Shown here: piece by piece, positions 6,776-8,736 of the stretch
How positions within the stretch are numbered: the first letter of the stretch is position 1
Layout of the letters: every line of letters begins with the position of its first letter
Assembly (NCBI GenBank): GCA_020853405.1
Contig: JADYYZ010000343.1
Coordinates: 1 to 8,736 of the forward strand
Direction: 5' to 3'
From: Acetobacteraceae bacterium
Lineage (GTDB): Bacteria > Pseudomonadota > Alphaproteobacteria > Acetobacterales > Acetobacteraceae
DNA length: 8,736 nt
The notes under the pieces: generated by a model
Told to the model about the DNA's origin: nothing
Database searches by the model: none
What the model saw: the letters and a program-made list of their open reading frames with translations, nothing else
Made by a program: the position numbers and the translations under genes

Positions 6776-7996
6776 ATGGGGAACTTCCGCATCTGGGCCT
6801 ATGGCCAGTCGAACATGGTGTGGCTCAACAACACCACGCCGGGTTCGCCGATCAACGACACCATGCTGCCCGCCCTGCGCCAGCTGGTCGATCCCGCCGG
6901 CACCGAGGCGACGCTATCGGTGCAGTACGACCTGAACGGCACCTGCTTTTCCGGCACCGGCAGCGGCCTCACCAACGCCGCGATGCCGCTGCAGGCCGAC
7001 GGCACCTACGGCACCGCCAGCTCGGTCTGCCTGGTGCGGCCGCGGGCGCCATCGGATCCGCAGTTCACCGACTGGGCGAACTGGCCGCTGACCAACCTCG
7101 CCAACGCGCGCATCACCTACGCCAACGGGCTTTCGGCTGCGATCAAGGCCGAGGTTTCGTGCATCCTGGCGATGCACAGCGAGTACGACACCCGCGGCTA
7201 CGCGGTGAACGGCTGGGCGCAGAACGACAGCCGCGTCGTCGAGTTCGCCTGGCGGCGCATGATCGGCGCGCTGCGCGCGGCCCTTGGCAAGACGCCCGCG
7301 CAACTGCCGGTGCTGGCAACCATCGCGGTGCCCTACACCCCCGGCTCAGACGACGGGTTCGATGCGACGACCCGCGCGATCCTGGCGCTGGCCGGCGACG
7401 CCGCGTTCAACCTGCGCATCATCTGCGAGCAGACGATGGACATGACCTGGGACCGCGACGGCCCCGCCGGCGCCTACACCTGGCATGCCAACAACGACGA
7501 CCTCACGCTGCTGGCGCGGCGCATCGCCCGCGGCATCGCGCGCGAGATGGGGCCGGCCTGGGCGCCCAACGGCTTCCGCTCGCGCCCCTCGGTCGGCCCG
7601 GTCGCATACTGGGTGCAGCGGGTCGATGATGCGAGCGTCGATGTCTGGGTGCGTCACGACGGCGGCAACACGCTGCGCCTCTCCGCGACCCCCACCCTCG
7701 GCTGGCAGGCGCGCTACAATGGCCGCCCGGTCGCGGTCAGTGCCGCCGCCGTACAGCCCGACAATCGCCGCATCCGGCTGACCCTTGCCGAACCCTGCCC
7801 GAGCCATCGCCTGCTGACGGTCGCCTATGGCTGGGGCAACACGCGGCTGCTGCCAGGCGGTGGCATCTACGACGACGCCGCCGGCTTCGATGCCAAGGCG
7901 ATCGCCGCCGGCATCAGCGGCGCCGAGCGCATCGACGATGCGCTGCGCCGCACCCGCACGCGGCTTGCCGTGCACACCACCGCCCCCACGAACTGA
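6776..7996 (+). CDS. SGNH / sialate-O-acetylesterase-like hydrolase, probable tail-associated deacetylase
   Basis: A 406-residue protein without a signal peptide. The N-terminus carries YGQSNM (9-14), the nucleophile block of SASA-type SGNH esterases (Ser12 predicted). HSEYD (134-138) occupies the place of the usual QGESD-like block, and the catalytic histidine is probably His237 in TWHANNDDLTLLARRIARGIA. The usual Asp three residues before that His is absent (Tyr234 there), so the acid may come from Asp226 or Asp228. Residues about 265-406 are a beta-rich C-terminal part with VAYWVQRVDDASVDVWVRHD and LTVAYGWGN, similar in style to the C-terminal sandwich of sialate O-acetylesterases. GGGGAG (6761-6766) lies 9 bases before the ATG, which follows the previous stop by 1 base. 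Removing O-acetyl groups from a cell-surface polysaccharide during adsorption is a reasonable role; the substrate is unknown. Confidence 0.72.
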   Translation: MGNFRIWAYGQSNMVWLNNTTPGSPINDTMLPALRQLVDPAGTEATLSVQYDLNGTCFSGTGSGLTNAAMPLQADGTYGTASSVCLVRPRAPSDPQFTDWANWPLTNLANARITYANGLSAAIKAEVSCILAMHSEYDTRGYAVNGWAQNDSRVVEFAWRRMIGALRAALGKTPAQLPVLATIAVPYTPGSDDGFDATTRAILALAGDAAFNLRIICEQTMDMTWDRDGPAGAYTWHANNDDLTLLARRIARGIAREMGPAWAPNGFRSRPSVGPVAYWVQRVDDASVDVWVRHDGGNTLRLSATPTLGWQARYNGRPVAVSAAAVQPDNRRIRLTLAEPCPSHRLLTVAYGWGNTRLLPGGGIYDDAAGFDAKAIAAGISGAERIDDALRRTRTRLAVHTTAPTN

Positions 7997-8007
7997 GGAC
8001 CCCAACC

Positions 8008-8382
8008 ATGAGCAACCTGGGCAACGCGGGCCAGACCCGCGCGGCCGCGCTGCTGCGCGGCGAGAGTGTCAGCGCCTTCACCGCCCCGTTCTCGATCGGG
8101 CTCGGTCTCGCCGCCGACGATTCCGGGCTGACCGGCGAGCCGGTGGGCAACGGCTACGCCCGCCAGCCCTTCGTGTTCGCCGGCAACGGCGCCGCGATGA
8201 GCAATGCCAACGCGATCAGTTTCGGCCCGTTCACCGCCGATCTCGGCGTGGTGCGCGGCTTTGTCATCTTCGATGCCGGCGGCGGCGTGATGTGGCGGGG
8301 CGAGCTGTCCAACCAGCTCAGCCTTGCCAGCGGCCAGACCCGCAGCATCGCCGCCGGCGCGATCACCGGCAGCATCGACTGA
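8008..8382 (+). CDS. Small tail-fibre-like protein
   Basis: A 124-residue protein rich in Gly, Ala and Ser and poor in Lys, predicted to be mostly beta-strand. The order SIGLGLAADDSGLTGE, then NGYARQPFVF (48-57), then AISFGPF (69-75), then GVVRGFVIFDAGGGVMWRGEL (80-100) and a terminal GAITGSID recalls a family of small phage tail-fibre proteins. In those proteins a YxRQ motif and a 'wG.. fvifDa.. g..l' segment precede a final short strand. I recognise the pattern but cannot name a database family with certainty. GAGGA (7995-7999), overlapping the previous stop, lies 8 bases before the ATG, so it is translated with the hydrolase upstream. A structural role in the same tail or fibre assembly is inferred from context. 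Confidence 0.65.
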   Translation: MSNLGNAGQTRAAALLRGESVSAFTAPFSIGLGLAADDSGLTGEPVGNGYARQPFVFAGNGAAMSNANAISFGPFTADLGVVRGFVIFDAGGGVMWRGELSNQLSLASGQTRSIAAGAITGSID

Positions 8383-8438
8383 CGGCCCGGCGGCCGCCCG
8401 GCACCGGCGCGCGCCCCCCGATCAAGGAGTTTTCGTTC

Positions 8439-8669
8439 ATGGCCTTCTCCTCCGAGCGGCTGTCGGTGGTGGCGTACGCCGACGGCTTCACGCTCTGGCA
8501 CTATCGCGGCCAGCCTGACAGCCAGGCGAGCATCGGCGCGGTCGGGTATTTCGCGCCGGTCGCGCACATGGTGCGGCCGGGCGACATGATGATCGCAGGC
8601 GCCGCCGACGCGGTCGCGCTGGTCGTGCTGTCCGGCGCGGGCGCGAGTCTCCGCGCCAGCGTGATCTGA
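8439..8669 (+). CDS. Stand-alone GFTLW-module protein (phage-tail-like)
   Basis: A 76-residue protein that is a single copy of the N-terminal module of the protein starting at 5611. Aligned without gaps from the first Met, about 25 of the first 57 positions are identical, including DGFTLWHYR versus GGFTLWRYR, the GYF triad and GD..(I/L)AGAAD. AAGGAG (8424-8429) lies 9 bases before the ATG and supports the start. A longer open frame upstream overlaps other genes and is not real. Short proteins of this type occur in alphaproteobacterial prophages beside tail genes (recollection of the family, not checked). The biochemical role is unknown; a tail or fibre attachment module is a plausible guess. 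Confidence 0.72.
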   Translation: MAFSSERLSVVAYADGFTLWHYRGQPDSQASIGAVGYFAPVAHMVRPGDMMIAGAADAVALVVLSGAGASLRASVI

Positions 8670-8683
8670 GCGCGGCCGCCGCC

Positions 8684-8736
8684 ATGCCCGCCGCACTCGC
8701 CGCCCTGCTGATGGCCATGGGCTGCGCGCCCGCGAG
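8684..8736 (+). CDS. Start of a further small reading frame, truncated by the window end
   Basis: An ATG at 8684, 14 bases after the stop of the preceding gene and on the same strand, opens a frame that stays open to the window end and encodes MPAALAALLMAMGCAPA. The start is hydrophobic but lacks the basic residues of a signal peptide, and the Cys is not in a canonical lipobox. No clear ribosome binding site precedes it. The tight spacing suggests the cassette continues, but 17 codons are too few to identify a product. Confidence 0.35.
   Translation, partial: MPAALAALLMAMGCAPA

Noticed and set aside
5464..6792. A 442-codon minus-strand open frame opposite the LamG-like gene
   Set aside because: The product is Gly/Arg-rich with no domain. 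The plus-strand frame has homology to the gene at 8439, domain structure, and tight coupling to the next gene.
7827..8438. An open frame running from 7827 into the gene at 8439
   Set aside because: The upstream part overlaps the hydrolase and the small fibre-like gene in another frame and is low complexity; the ribosome binding site at 8424-8429 marks the real start at 8439.
8383..8438. GC-rich symmetry around GGCGGCCGCC between the last two complete genes as a terminator or recombination site
   Set aside because: It is a short self-complementary string common at this base composition, has no T-run, and the next gene follows with a good ribosome binding site.

Overview
The window is a very GC-rich stretch of bacterial chromosome. 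The polyamine ABC transporter, the class Ib (class I-gamma) aminotransferase and the small tail-type proteins together fit an alphaproteobacterium, probably Rhodospirillales/Acetobacteraceae. That placement is inferred from protein style and base composition; no rRNA or other taxonomic marker is present. No tRNA, rRNA, CRISPR array, insertion sequence or integrase was seen.

Left part (96-5341, all on the minus strand, read right to left): a complete putrescine/spermidine-type ABC importer, potF-potG-potH-potI, is followed 208 codon-free bases short of nothing else but a 63-bp gap by an aspartate/prephenate-type aminotransferase. potG/potH and potH/potI overlap by 4 bp in ATGA junctions, so the transporter is one transcriptional and translational unit. 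PotF is the periplasmic binding protein, PotG the ATPase, and PotH and PotI the two permeases. The aminotransferase may be cotranscribed but has its own good ribosome binding site. Just past its 3' end, at 22-35, lies a near-perfect FNR/FixK/Anr-type box that probably serves a gene left of the window.

Middle (5342-5610): a 269-bp divergent intergenic region. It holds an AT-rich island with two perfect 6-2-6 palindromes whose centres are 23 bp apart. One of them overlaps a consensus TTGACA -35 hexamer on the plus strand. Closer to the right-hand genes there is an 8-bp inverted repeat in the presumed leader.

Right part (5611-8736, plus strand): a compact cassette that looks like the receptor-binding or adsorption end of a prophage or phage-derived tail. 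In order it encodes (1) a two-part protein with a short GFTLW-type module, a 14-proline linker and a LamG/concanavalin-like domain; (2) an SGNH/sialate-O-acetylesterase-like hydrolase with a GQSNM motif and a C-terminal beta-rich part; (3) a small tail-fibre-like protein; (4) a 76-residue stand-alone copy of the same GFTLW module found in gene 1; and (5) the start of a further reading frame cut by the window end. No capsid, terminase, portal or integrase gene is in view, so 'prophage' is an inference from protein style. The most interesting signals are the reuse of the GFTLW module, the lectin-plus-esterase pairing, and the palindrome pair at the junction between the housekeeping operon and the phage-like cassette.
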